From Myxococcales bacterium (GTDB lineage Bacteria > Myxococcota_A > Polyangia > Palsa-1104 > JAEUJZ01), in assembly GCA_016794505.1 (NCBI GenBank), contig JAEUJZ010000117.1, forward strand, positions 1 through 64,000: 64,000 nt of DNA, written 5' to 3'. Made by a program: the position numbers and the translations under genes. Of the stretch, positions 34,334 through 43,073 are shown one piece after another (position 1 is the stretch's first letter; each line of letters opens with the position of its first letter). The notes under the pieces were generated by a model. It was not told the DNA's origin, did not search any database, and saw nothing but the letters and a program-made list of their open reading frames with translations.

Positions 34334-35920
34334 ATGGCTGACTGGTTCTTGCGCCGTGTGCTGCTGCATGGCCTGCCCCCGGCGACGGTGCAGGCGTGTC
34401 TGTCGCAGCGCGAAGTGCGAACGCTGCTGCGCTTTCGCTTCGCCTATCTGTTCGCCTTTCACGGTCCGGTGCTCATCCCGCTTCTCGAAGCACTGGGAGG
34501 CCAGCAAGACCCGGCGCTCTCGGTGCTGTCGCTGGGTGTTGCCAGCGTCGCCATGGTTGTTTCCGACGTGCCGACGGGACTTTATGCCGACCGACAGGGC
34601 TCCAAGGCGGCGCTGCGCCTGGGCCTGCGCCTGTCGTGCATCGTGCTCGTCTCGTTCTTTGCGCTGACCATGGCCCGCGCCCACAGCCTGCAGCAGGGGC
34701 AAACCGGTCCGTGGCTGCCGGGCATCGTGGGCCTGCTGGTTTTGGAAGGCGCCATCGGGGTCAGCCTGTCCCTCTTGTCGGGGGCGGACACCGTGCTGTT
34801 TCTTGGCGTGCTGCGACGCGCCGGCATTCAAGGTCTGCAGAGCACGGGCAGCGAAGGGCTCGGCAGCGCCATCCGCTACATCGGCACCATGATCTCGGTC
34901 GCGATCGGAGCGCTGCTCTACGACCTTTCGGCGTGGCTTCTGCCCCACCCCGCGCTGCGCCTGGCGCTGCAGTCGGGGCTGTTCCTGTTGACGCTGGGCA
35001 GTCAGCTTGTGGCGCTCAAAGCGCTGCGGCAAATCGCCGAAGTGCCCTCGCTGACCACCGCCCCGCGCAGCCGCCCTGGATTCCACGACGTCGTCCGCGG
35101 GCTGTATGCCCTAACTCGCTTTCCCGCTTTTGCCGTCCAGCTTTGGCTGCTGTGTCTGCTGTCGGCCATCGCCCTGTTCGCCGTGTACCTGTTTCAGTCG
35201 CCGCTCTCGCGCTTGACCACCGAGCTTGTGCAGACCTCGTGGCTGTTCTGTCCCATATACGTAATCACCGCAGTATTGGGCTATTGGGCCTGCAGCCGCG
35301 GCTCGCGCGATGCCCACCGCGTCCACGATCGCGATGCTGAAGCGCTGACACCGACGGGAAATCTGTCAGCCGCCCGGTCCCCAGCGGCTGCGACAGAGCC
35401 CAACACTTCGCCCGCGTCGCTCGCCGATCCCCCGGCGAGCCTGGCCATCACCGCCCCGCTGACCGGGCTCGCCCTGGGGCTGTTACTTCTATATCCACTT
35501 GTAGATTGGGCTCGACTGGCTTGGCAGGGACCGGCTCCCTCGCTTTCCAGCAGACTGGGCTTTGTCGCCGTCGCTGCGGCAAGCTGCCTGCTCTTCAACT
35601 ACATCCGCGGCTTCGTCGAGCCCTACTCAGCCGCGACGCTGGTCCGCTTCACGCAAGCGCATGCGCTCGCCGTGCCGGCGTCGATCATCAGCGGCTTTAA
35701 CTCGCTCAAGCGCGGCATGCACTTTTTGCTCAGCGTGCTCTTTTATGCCGTGCGCACACGCGGCCCTTCGACGAGCGGGCTCGATCGCGATCACGAGCTA
35801 TCGCGCATGCTGCTGTACGTACTGGGGGGGCTCTTGCTGCTGGCGTTGCCGGGACTGTGGCGGCACAGGCTGCGCCCGCCGCCCATCGGCTCGGGGACTG
35901 GAGAGTCGCTCAGTGCTTGA
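34334..35920 (+). CDS. Major facilitator superfamily protein
   Basis: A 528-residue protein with about 12 helices. The loop 2-3 motif is present as DVPTGLYADRQGSKAALRLG. The central loop (residues 325-375) is long, Ala/Pro/Thr-rich and unconserved. The resemblance is to drug or unknown-substrate MFS exporters. Its 3' end overlaps the convergent lipoprotein gene by 11 bp. Confidence 0.8.
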   Translation: MADWFLRRVLLHGLPPATVQACLSQREVRTLLRFRFAYLFAFHGPVLIPLLEALGGQQDPALSVLSLGVASVAMVVSDVPTGLYADRQGSKAALRLGLRLSCIVLVSFFALTMARAHSLQQGQTGPWLPGIVGLLVLEGAIGVSLSLLSGADTVLFLGVLRRAGIQGLQSTGSEGLGSAIRYIGTMISVAIGALLYDLSAWLLPHPALRLALQSGLFLLTLGSQLVALKALRQIAEVPSLTTAPRSRPGFHDVVRGLYALTRFPAFAVQLWLLCLLSAIALFAVYLFQSPLSRLTTELVQTSWLFCPIYVITAVLGYWACSRGSRDAHRVHDRDAEALTPTGNLSAARSPAAATEPNTSPASLADPPASLAITAPLTGLALGLLLLYPLVDWARLAWQGPAPSLSSRLGFVAVAAASCLLFNYIRGFVEPYSAATLVRFTQAHALAVPASIISGFNSLKRGMHFLLSVLFYAVRTRGPSTSGLDRDHELSRMLLYVLGGLLLLALPGLWRHRLRPPPIGSGTGESLSA

Positions 35921-37028
35921 AGATGGCGCCGTTGGTGCCGTTGTTTCCGATGATCCACAGCCCACCGGCTCCGTCGCCCCAGATGCCGGTCAGCGTGTAT
36001 CCCCCGGCCGACAAGGTCCCCGTGCGATCGGTCATGTTCATGCTGCCGCTCTGCCACTGCCAAACTTTGGGGTTGCCGCCCTGTGAGCCGACGACCCAGA
36101 CCTCGTTGACGTTGCGAACCCACATCGCCGTGAACGTCGCGCCGTTGACTCGTCCCCGGCGAAACATCTTGTCGTTGGCCGCCGTCAGATCCGTATGCCC
36201 AAGCTGGCCGTCCGCCGTCAGAAGGTACGCGTTCTGGTCATCGACCCCCGACGCTGCGACAAAGTTGGGCGAGCCTGCTAGGTCCATATTCGACAGCTGC
36301 GTGCAGGCAGTGGCCGGGTTGGTGCCTTTGGCAGCTTTGAAGCCCTCACCGACGATCAAGTAATAGCTTGAGCTAGCCCAGACCCCCGTGCTCTTGACGC
36401 CCCCGGTGCAGGCCGTGGCGGTCGTGGACCAGGAGGGGGCGGTAATTGGGGTCAGAAGCAGGGCCCGAGTGGTGTCGTCGCCCGCCACAAGAACGCTGGC
36501 CCCGGCGCCACTGCGGCCAAAGATCGCGCGCTGTGGGGTCAAGGATCCGGTCCCCTTGTCGCTCCAGTTGCCTGCAGCCGTCGCGCCATCGGTGCTGACG
36601 AACACTCTGCCGTTGGCGTCGGCGACGTACAGGTTGTTCGCGTCCTGAACCCACAGCGATGTGAAGTCCATTGCCCCCGTGGCAGGGGCCGCGGCGGCGG
36701 CAAACTGCGTACCGTTGGTCGACTTCACCACCGTCGCGGAGGCACCCACGACATAGATATTCGTGCCGCCACTGGCGACTCCCGAGATGCCGTACAGCTT
36801 CGCGGGCGCAGTGCCCGGCGTCACGCTTGCCCAGGCAAAGGGCGTAGCCATGTCGCCAGGCGCCATGTCGACAGGCGCCATGTCGACCGGCGGCGCCGCC
36901 ATGTCCGGGGTCGCCATGTCCATGGGCAGCGCCATGTCGGGAGGGTTGGCTCCCGACTGCAGGACGCTCAAGTCAAGGCAGCCAGCAAGGCCCAGACACA
37001 GCATGGTGTAGCGATACGCGTTGCGCAT
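35910..37028 (-). CDS. Lipoprotein with Asp-Met repeats and beta-propeller-like body
   Basis: A 372-residue lipoprotein: MLCLGLAGC gives the lipobox (Cys about 17). A flexible linker of repeated xDMAxP units (PPDMALPMDMATPDMA and onward, residues 29-62) follows, a style common in large-genome myxobacteria. The rest has repeated short strands such as VWVVGSQGGNPKVWQW, IYVVGASATVVKSTNG and GIWGDGAGGLWIIGN, suggesting a propeller like the WD/sialidase-type surface proteins. Immediately downstream of a TPR gene with no gap, so co-transcribed. Confidence 0.7.
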   Translation of the reverse strand: MRNAYRYTMLCLGLAGCLDLSVLQSGANPPDMALPMDMATPDMAAPPVDMAPVDMAPGDMATPFAWASVTPGTAPAKLYGISGVASGGTNIYVVGASATVVKSTNGTQFAAAAAPATGAMDFTSLWVQDANNLYVADANGRVFVSTDGATAAGNWSDKGTGSLTPQRAIFGRSGAGASVLVAGDDTTRALLLTPITAPSWSTTATACTGGVKSTGVWASSSYYLIVGEGFKAAKGTNPATACTQLSNMDLAGSPNFVAASGVDDQNAYLLTADGQLGHTDLTAANDKMFRRGRVNGATFTAMWVRNVNEVWVVGSQGGNPKVWQWQSGSMNMTDRTGTLSAGGYTLTGIWGDGAGGLWIIGNNGTNGAIFKH

Positions 37029-37844
37029 CTAAAACCTCCCGGCGATCCCTAGCGAGTTCGGCCGAATAAGTAAGGAGACCTTCTTCTCTCGGTTAAAAAG
37101 TCCAAGCTCCAGCGGCAGGACCACGGCGGTGGCCACCGCAGCGACGGCAGCCAAGCCAAACATGGCGTACCCAGCGTTCAGCGGAGTCCGCACCGAGCCC
37201 ACTTGATCATCGGTGCAGTCGGGCTTGCAGCCCGTGGGGGCGGGCTCCAAAAGCGAGTTGTAGCGTGAGGTTGCGACGCCGACTGCGACACCACCAAACA
37301 CCAAGAACAGAGCGGTTCCGCCCCCCAAAAGCGCGGTGGCCAGTGGAAACTTGCGACCGCTGCTCGGCGTCGGCCCCGCAGTCGGTGGCGGTGGATCTTG
37401 TGTGGGCCCGGTGCCAGGCTCGGGAACCCCTCGCTGTCGGCGCTCTAGGCTTTCGATCTCGGCGCGGATACGCGGCGCTGCGGGGTCGTTGGGGACGGCC
37501 GCCAAGAACTCGCGATAGTGCGCAATGGCTTCCTTGGTGCGCCCCATCTTCACCTCGCAGCGCGCGAGGTTGAAGATCAAGTCCGGCAGCGCAGCGATCT
37601 CGTACGCCGAGCTGAATTCGATCCACGCAGCCTCATATTTTCCTTCACTGTAAAGCTGCTGGCCGCGCTCAAAAAATGTCTTGGCTGCCACGATCTGCGC
37701 CTTGGACAAAGGCGGAGCCGCCGGGTGCGCCGTGAGCGAGGCATCCGCTGGGGGGCTTGCGTTCGCGGCAGCGTGGGTTGGCGCTCCCGCGAGCGCGAGC
37801 CCAAACACGAAGGTGAAGCCGAGCGTAGAAGCAGAGCGAAGCAT
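37029..37844 (-). CDS. TPR protein with signal peptide and C-terminal membrane helices
   Basis: A 271-residue protein with a signal peptide (GFTFVFGLALAGAPTHA). TPR units at residues 55-130 (FFERGQQLYSEGKYEAAWIE, NLARCEVKMGRTKEAIAHY) are followed by a Pro-rich linker and two hydrophobic helices. It resembles the TPR protein at 10751-11467 in plan: signal, TPR, Pro linker, membrane helix. First gene of a unit with the Asp-Met lipoprotein. Possible envelope scaffold. Confidence 0.78.
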   Translation of the reverse strand: MLRSASTLGFTFVFGLALAGAPTHAAANASPPADASLTAHPAAPPLSKAQIVAAKTFFERGQQLYSEGKYEAAWIEFSSAYEIAALPDLIFNLARCEVKMGRTKEAIAHYREFLAAVPNDPAAPRIRAEIESLERRQRGVPEPGTGPTQDPPPPTAGPTPSSGRKFPLATALLGGGTALFLVFGGVAVGVATSRYNSLLEPAPTGCKPDCTDDQVGSVRTPLNAGYAMFGLAAVAAVATAVVLPLELGLFNREKKVSLLIRPNSLGIAGRF

Positions 37845-37877
37845 TCGTGGTCCTTCCCGTGATCGGTTTGCGAACCC

Positions 37878-39446
37878 CTACGGAGATCCCAGGATCAACA
37901 CCCAGCGCCCCTCGGCAACTCCAAGGCCCAGGCGTGTGAACTTGGCATCGAGCAGGTTCTTTTGGTTCTGGGGATTCTTCAGCCAAGCGGACAGCGCCCC
38001 CTCGGGCGAGCTGACCCCTTTGGCCAGCGCGACCGCCAACGAGCCCGCGAAGCCCTCTTTGCGAACCAGGGCATCGGGCGTCTGTCCATCGGGATTGCTG
38101 AACGCGAAGAAGTCGCGCTTGACCATGTCTTCCGCGAAGAGCTGCGCGACGGCGTTTAGCAGCAGCGACAGCTCGACAGCGGGCGAGCTTGCAGCGGCGC
38201 GCTGGCTGTTGAGCTGCTTCATGAAGTCTTCGCGCACCGCAGAGCCAGCTTCGATCTGCGGTGCCGCCAAGATGACCGTCCAGTAGCCCTTCTGGACACT
38301 GATGCCCAGCTCGCGAAGCTCGCCGTTTAGAAGCTGCTGCTTGTGACCCGCGCTGCCCAAAAAGATCTTCAGGACGGCCTCTGCATTCGTCGGTCCCTTG
38401 GTCACCGCCGGGAAGGTGCGGCCCTTGTAGCCGGCCTCTTTCAGCCAGCCTTGGATGCCGCGCGCCTCGGGGTGGTCATAGGCCAAAAAGCCCTTGCTCG
38501 CCATGTCGGCGGTGTGGCCATCGGCCGCCTGCTTCAGCGTCGGTACCACGCGAAACGGAGGCAGCTGTGCCGCGCTGCGCTGCGCGTTGAAGGCGGCGAC
38601 CAAGTCGCTCTCTAGCTCGCTGTCGACTTTGGGCTTGACCTCGCTCATCGCGCCCAGAAGCAGCGCCCACTTGCCGTTGAACATGCCGACGCCAAACGCA
38701 CACATTGCCGAGTCGATGATGGCCGCGCGAAGGGCCGCACTCTTCAGCCACGTCGCGACCGTCTCGTCGACGTCCTCGATCTCCGAGAGCAGCATGCGCA
38801 CCTTGCCCTCGTAGCCTGCGGTAATCGAGCGCTGGTTTTCGTCTTTTCCGTCGGGGTTGATGGTGGCAAAGAAGCTGCGCGCCGCCATGTCCAGGCAGTG
38901 AACCTGGGCCTGGTGGTTCAAAAGCGGGTGTTCTTCCAGCGGCGGGACGCGACACGACAAGCGCTCGTCGTTTACAAGCTGCCGTACCCGCGTACGCAGC
39001 TTGTCGTCGATCACCAGATCGGGCTGCCCCACCAAAAGCACCCAGTGGCCGGCGAAGGCTCCCACCCCCAGCTCGCGATAGTCCTTTTCCAAGAGCGATG
39101 GGCGCGTTGTGCTGTCGGCCAGCCAGTGCCGGGTGGTCTCTTCGGCATCTTCGGTGCCGCGTCCCAGCGCCACCGCCGTGCGACCCGAAAAGCCCAGCCG
39201 CTTGACCCGAGCCTCTAGATCTTCGCCGCCGTTCTGCCCCTGAAAGTGGAAGTAGCCTCGGCGCACCATGTCGTTTGCGTGCTCGGCTGCGGCCTGCATC
39301 AGCTTCGGCGATGGAACCAGAAGACGCAGACCAAGCGGCTTGCGTGCCTCATTGACCAAGGTCAAGACCGTGCGAGCCATTGCCGTCAGCCCATCGTCTG
39401 TTGTCGAGGCTGGACTGCCTGAAGCGGCAGGCGCTTGCTCAGCCAT
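37878..39446 (-). CDS. Protein with four tandem CAP/SCP-like domains
   Basis: A 522-residue protein made of four ~125-residue repeats. Each begins with a helix around 'N..R...GL.PL', then a LxxAAxxHAxDM-type segment (AAEHANDMVRRGYFHF, QAADGHTADMASKGFLAYDH), a GFSG/GYKG turn, a residue run ending in W (TTRHWLADSTTRPSLLEKDY) and a last strand GHWVLLVG. This is the CAP (cysteine-rich secretory/antigen 5/PR-1) plan. No signal peptide or lipobox is visible, which is odd for this mostly extracellular family. Repeats are diverged, so the duplication is old. The His/Glu metal-site residues are partly kept in copies one and three. Confidence 0.7.
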   Translation of the reverse strand: MAEQAPAASGSPASTTDDGLTAMARTVLTLVNEARKPLGLRLLVPSPKLMQAAAEHANDMVRRGYFHFQGQNGGEDLEARVKRLGFSGRTAVALGRGTEDAEETTRHWLADSTTRPSLLEKDYRELGVGAFAGHWVLLVGQPDLVIDDKLRTRVRQLVNDERLSCRVPPLEEHPLLNHQAQVHCLDMAARSFFATINPDGKDENQRSITAGYEGKVRMLLSEIEDVDETVATWLKSAALRAAIIDSAMCAFGVGMFNGKWALLLGAMSEVKPKVDSELESDLVAAFNAQRSAAQLPPFRVVPTLKQAADGHTADMASKGFLAYDHPEARGIQGWLKEAGYKGRTFPAVTKGPTNAEAVLKIFLGSAGHKQQLLNGELRELGISVQKGYWTVILAAPQIEAGSAVREDFMKQLNSQRAAASSPAVELSLLLNAVAQLFAEDMVKRDFFAFSNPDGQTPDALVRKEGFAGSLAVALAKGVSSPEGALSAWLKNPQNQKNLLDAKFTRLGLGVAEGRWVLILGSP

Positions 39447-39552
39447 GGATGCGTCCTTTCTTCACAAAATGGTCCGGTCGGATCGTATCACGCTCATCGC
39501 GAGCGAGTCATCGCCAAATCTCGCCGCTGCTGAGAACGCCCGAGCCCAGCCT

Positions 39553-39582
39553 GCGCCTCGGCCACTCGCGCCTCGGCCACTC
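39553..39582. repeat. 15-bp direct repeat, two copies
   Basis: GCGCCTCGGCCACTC occurs twice head to tail in the ~250-bp gap between the CAP gene and the PduL-like gene. No other element is recognised in the gap. Confidence 0.85.
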
Positions 39583-39697
39583 GCGCACAGCCCCAGACAA
39601 GCGGGTCTGTGGCGAGCCGTCCCACGGACCTCTCGGCTGAGAGTGGTTGACCCCTGCCTGCTCGATCCATAGCATCAAGCCCGGAGGTTGCCCCCCT

Positions 39698-40012
39698 ATG
39701 CTGCACAAGCCCCATAGACCCCGATACGTCCGCTTAAGCGCGGAGCACTGCCGAGCGCTGCTTGGCGAGGGCGCTGTTCTTGAGCCATGGATGGTGATCA
39801 GCGGCGGTCGCTTTGTGGCCAAGCAGCGCCTGGCCATGATCGGTCCCAAAGGCCGCATCGACGGTGTGGCCATCGTCGGCCCGACGGTCACCGAGACGGA
39901 AGTCTCCTTGGCCGACCGCGACGACGAGCGACTGGGAGTCGCCGAGGCCCCAAGCCGTGGCGTCATCTTGGTGGGCCCGGCCGGCGAAGCCAAAGTCGCG
40001 GCTCCCGAGTAG
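39698..40012 (+). CDS. Half-length PduL-like protein (first domain of phosphate propanoyltransferase)
   Basis: A 104-residue protein; ATG 39698 has CGGAGG upstream. RYVRLSAEHCRALLGEGAVL, RFVAKQRLAMIGPKGRIDGV, AIVGPTVTETEVSLADRD, LGVAEAPSRG and ILVGPAGEAKV follow the first half of PduL (compare HVHLS, GPKGxIxxVRVLGP, QVExSxxD). The protein stops exactly where the second half with its zinc-binding RHIHM would start, and the first-half HVH is YVR here. It cannot be a normal acyltransferase; a regulatory or structural role is possible. It precedes pduO by about 100 bp on the same strand. Confidence 0.65.
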   Translation: MLHKPHRPRYVRLSAEHCRALLGEGAVLEPWMVISGGRFVAKQRLAMIGPKGRIDGVAIVGPTVTETEVSLADRDDERLGVAEAPSRGVILVGPAGEAKVAAPE

Positions 40013-40109
40013 TCTCCTGCCATTTGGCCGCGCCGCAGCGACGCAACGCCACCTGCGCTCGCACCCCTTCGTATCCACGCCGTCTGCTTTTGATAGGTCC
40101 AACACACCC

Positions 40110-40727
40110 ATGGCTATCCGCATCAATCGCGTCTATACCCGCACGGGAGATCGTGGCGAAACCGGGCTGGTCGGCGGTCGCCGCGTCGGCAAAGACGATC
40201 CGCGCATCGACTGCTATGGCACCGTCGACGAGCTCAACGCCACCATCGGGCTCGCCCGGCTGCACAGTCAGTCCCCAGCAGCAGCCCATGCCGCCCCATC
40301 GAGCGCCGAGACCGAGCCGAGCGTCGCTGAGCTGGATGCCATCTTGGCCCGCGTCCAGAGCGAGCTTTTTAACCTCGGCTCGCTGCTGGCCACGCGCTCA
40401 GAAGACGTGCGCCCAACGCAGCCCGTGATCAGCCCGCGCCACGTCGAAGCGCTGGAGCGCGAGATCGATCGCTTCAACCACGACCTGCCCGAGCTGCGCA
40501 GCTTTGTCCTGCCGGGCGGCGGTGCGCTGGGTGCCTATCTTCACCTGTGCCGCACGGTCTGCCGACGAGCCGAGCGTCTAGCGGTCGCGCTTTCCCGACG
40601 CGAGACCGTGCCCGATGTGGCCATCCACTACCTGAATCGCTTAAGCGATGCGCTGTTTGTCTGGGCTCGCTTTGCCGCCAAGGCCACGCAGCAGCCCGAA
40701 ATTCTTTGGCAGCCCGAAACGACATGA
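40110..40727 (+). CDS. pduO: Cob(I)yrinic acid a,c-diamide adenosyltransferase, PduO type
   Basis: A 205-residue PduO-type enzyme that adenosylates cob(I)alamin to make coenzyme B12. YTRTGDRGETGLVGG is the N-terminal ATP motif; YGTVDELNATIGLA, LPGGGALGAYLHLCRTVCRR and YLNRLSDALFVWAR are diagnostic. A ~20-residue insert after residue 50 is unconserved. Its stop overlaps the next start (ATGA), linking it to a sigma-like gene. No cobalamin riboswitch was found upstream. Confidence 0.93.
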   Translation: MAIRINRVYTRTGDRGETGLVGGRRVGKDDPRIDCYGTVDELNATIGLARLHSQSPAAAHAAPSSAETEPSVAELDAILARVQSELFNLGSLLATRSEDVRPTQPVISPRHVEALEREIDRFNHDLPELRSFVLPGGGALGAYLHLCRTVCRRAERLAVALSRRETVPDVAIHYLNRLSDALFVWARFAAKATQQPEILWQPETT

Positions 40728-41389
40728 ACGAGCTCAGCGATGACGCGCTGATGCGTCGCTATCAAGACGGAGACAGCGACGCATTTGACCAGCTGTTCAT
40801 CCGCCATGCGCGAGATTTACACATCGCGCTCTGCGGCCTTTCAGGACGGCAGGAAGCCGCGGCCGGGCTCAGCATCCAGACGTGGCAGAGGGTCTGCCGC
40901 CTTCGCCATGCCTTTGACGGGACGCAGCCATTTCGCAGCTGGCTGTTCAGCCACGCCACCTACGTACGTCGCGAGCAAGCCAGGCCGCAGTCGGTCACAG
41001 CCAGCCAGCCCGGCGAGCCACGGCCGATCACCGACGGCGCATCGCTTTTGCACGCGCTGTGCGCACTGCCCGACAGCTATCGCGAAGTCGTGGTCTTGCA
41101 GCGCTACGTGGGCCTGACGCACGCCGAGATCGCTTCCGTGCTCGGCGCATCCGAAGAAGCCGTGCTGCAGCGCGGACGCCAAGGCGAACAGCTACTCGTC
41201 CAGAGCCATGGCGAGGTCCCTTCGAAGTCGCTGATCTCTGTGATGCCAACCACGCTCGATCACATCGCGCGCTCGATCCTGCCGATTGTTTCCCAGCCCC
41301 GGCCGTCGCCCGTGCCGCTGTCGCTGGTTCTAAGCTGTCTCGTCTTCGGCCTGGGCTTGGTCCTACTCTTGGTTCGCTTGCATCGATAA
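40724..41389 (+). CDS. ECF sigma-like protein with C-terminal transmembrane helix
   Basis: A 221-residue protein; start at ATG 40724, overlapping the pduO stop. Region 2-like helices span residues 5-95 (DDALMRRYQDGDSDAFDQLF, RLRHAFDGTQPFRSWLFSHA) and a region 4 helix-turn-helix spans about 110-160 (ALPDSYREVVVLQRYVGLTH, then EIASVLGASEEAVLQRGRQG). A hydrophobic segment near residues 197-217 (LVLSCLVFGLGLVLLLV) then ends in VRLHR. A membrane anchor on a sigma factor is unusual and may keep it inactive. An alternative is a sigma-derived regulator that no longer binds RNA polymerase. Confidence 0.7.
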   Translation: MNELSDDALMRRYQDGDSDAFDQLFIRHARDLHIALCGLSGRQEAAAGLSIQTWQRVCRLRHAFDGTQPFRSWLFSHATYVRREQARPQSVTASQPGEPRPITDGASLLHALCALPDSYREVVVLQRYVGLTHAEIASVLGASEEAVLQRGRQGEQLLVQSHGEVPSKSLISVMPTTLDHIARSILPIVSQPRPSPVPLSLVLSCLVFGLGLVLLLVRLHR

Positions 41390-41410
41390 CCCCGTGCAGA
41401 AGGAGCGTCC

Positions 41411-42574
41411 ATGGCGCTGCCCACAACCTACTCATTCGAGACCGAAGAGCACGCGGATCTGCGACGGCAAGTACGCCGCTTCGCCGAGCAGCAGATTGCG
41501 CCGCATTCACATCACTGGGACGAAGCCGAGGAGTTCCCGCGCGAGCTGTATCGCGAGGCTGCGGCAGCCGGTGTCCTTGGGGTGAGCTATCCGCCCGAGC
41601 TTGGCGGTGCCGGCGGTGATCTGACGCATGGCCTGGTGGTCGCCGACGCCCTCGTCTATCACGGACGCTCGGTTGGAACGGCCGGCAGCTTGGGCAGCCA
41701 TGCGATCTCGTTGCCGCTGATTCTCAACCTCGGCACGACGGCGCAGAAGGAACAACACATCCCGCCGGTTCTGCGCGGCGAAAAGATCGCTGCACTCGCC
41801 ATCACCGAGCCTGGTGCCGGCAGCGATGTCGCCAGCCTGTCGACCAGCGCCGTGCGCGACGGCGATCACTACATCGTAAACGGCAGCAAGATCTTCATCA
41901 CCTCGGGCTGTCGCGCCGACTTGGTGGTGGTGGCCGTGCGAACCAACCCCGATCGATCTCTGCGCCACCTGGGCCTGACCTTGCTTGTGATCGAGCGGAA
42001 CACGCCCGGCTTCGTCGCCAGCCGCAAGCTGAAAAAGACCGGCTGGTGGTCTTCCGATACCGCCGAGCTGTCCTTTTCAGACTGTCGTGTCCCCGTCGCA
42101 AATCGGCTGGGCGAAGAGGGCTCAGGCTTCTTTGCCATCATCCAAAACTTCGCCGCCGAGCGCCTGCTTTTGGCCGCCCAGTGCGTCGCCGTGGCGCAGC
42201 TTGCCTATGACGAGTCCGTGGCCTATGCCAAGACCCGCGAGGCCTTCGGCAAGACGCTGAGCGGCTTCCAGGTCACGCGCCACAAGCTCGCGGACATGGC
42301 CACGCGCATTGTTCCCATTCGGTCGCTGGTCGGCGACTTGGCGATGCGCTTGGCCCGCGGGCAGGCCAGCATGGCCGAAGTCGCGATGGCCAAAAACGCC
42401 GCCACCGATATGTGCAGCTTCGTCTGTGATCAGGCCGTGCAGCTCCATGGCGGAATGGGCTACATGCGCGAGACGCTGGTCGAGCGCCTCGATCGCGACG
42501 CACGCCTGTTCCCCATCGGCGCCGGCACCCGCGAGATCATGAACGAGATCATCGCCCGCGCCGAAGGATACTAG
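41411..42574 (+). CDS. Acyl-CoA dehydrogenase
   Basis: A 387-residue flavoenzyme. FAD/substrate motifs: ALAITEPGAGSDVASLST, IVNGSKIFITSG, the helix VAYAKTREAFGKTLSGFQVT and VQLHGGMGYMRET near the C-terminus. The EGT glutamate of the short/medium-chain group is replaced (GAGTREIMNEI), as in long-chain-type members that carry the base on another helix. It oxidises acyl-CoA to the enoyl-CoA. About 20 bp downstream of the sigma-like gene, with an AGAAGGAG Shine-Dalgarno. Confidence 0.92.
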   Translation: MALPTTYSFETEEHADLRRQVRRFAEQQIAPHSHHWDEAEEFPRELYREAAAAGVLGVSYPPELGGAGGDLTHGLVVADALVYHGRSVGTAGSLGSHAISLPLILNLGTTAQKEQHIPPVLRGEKIAALAITEPGAGSDVASLSTSAVRDGDHYIVNGSKIFITSGCRADLVVVAVRTNPDRSLRHLGLTLLVIERNTPGFVASRKLKKTGWWSSDTAELSFSDCRVPVANRLGEEGSGFFAIIQNFAAERLLLAAQCVAVAQLAYDESVAYAKTREAFGKTLSGFQVTRHKLADMATRIVPIRSLVGDLAMRLARGQASMAEVAMAKNAATDMCSFVCDQAVQLHGGMGYMRETLVERLDRDARLFPIGAGTREIMNEIIARAEGY

Positions 42575-42675
42575 AACCCATCCATCGGGAAGAGCCCCCG
42601 GTCTCGCCGCCACCGCCGTTTCCATAGACGGCCCAATGGTGCGGGCGTTACACTCAAGCTTCATCGGAGAAGCGC

Positions 42676-43056
42676 ATGGCGGATCGTCCACACTCCATGG
42701 AACGCCTGAGTCCTTTGCAGCGGGAGGGCGGTGCGCGGCTCGACGATCCGTTCGCGCCTCTTTTGGCCGATCTGTACGAGGCGGCGCTTTCGAGCCCTGG
42801 CGAGCTCCCGCCGGAGCTTCGCCTGGCCGCGGCACAAAACCACGGGCTGCCGCCTGCGCTGGCTGGGCTCGTCGACAAGATCGCGCACCACGCGTATCGA
42901 GTGAACGACGACGATGTCCAAGCGCTCAAGCAGGCTAGCTACAGCGAAGATCAGATCTATGAGCTGGTCGTCTCGGCCGCCGTCGGGCGCGCTTGCTCGA
43001 TGGCCGAAAGGGCCTTGGTCGCCCTTCAGGGCTCGCTCGCCAAAGACAAACCCTAG
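42676..43056 (+). CDS. AhpD/CMD-like helical protein without catalytic cysteines
   Basis: A 126-residue cytoplasmic protein. DDVQALKQASYSEDQIYELV and VSAAVGRACSMAERAL match the C-terminal helices of carboxymuconolactone decarboxylase/AhpD-type proteins and align with LSPADVDAARKDGCQPDEIR of the next gene, but no CxxC or following His is present. It is therefore a non-redox paralogue or partner. It is 17 bp from the selenoprotein gene and probably co-expressed, so the pair may form a heteromer. Confidence 0.55.
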   Translation: MADRPHSMERLSPLQREGGARLDDPFAPLLADLYEAALSSPGELPPELRLAAAQNHGLPPALAGLVDKIAHHAYRVNDDDVQALKQASYSEDQIYELVVSAAVGRACSMAERALVALQGSLAKDKP

Positions 43057-43073
43057 CTCGCAGGAGCCAACGC

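Noticed and set aside
39448..39697. Cobalamin riboswitch upstream of the PduL-like and pduO genes
   Set aside because: No B12-box-like sequence or convincing multi-stem fold could be recognised; an Infernal search would decide.
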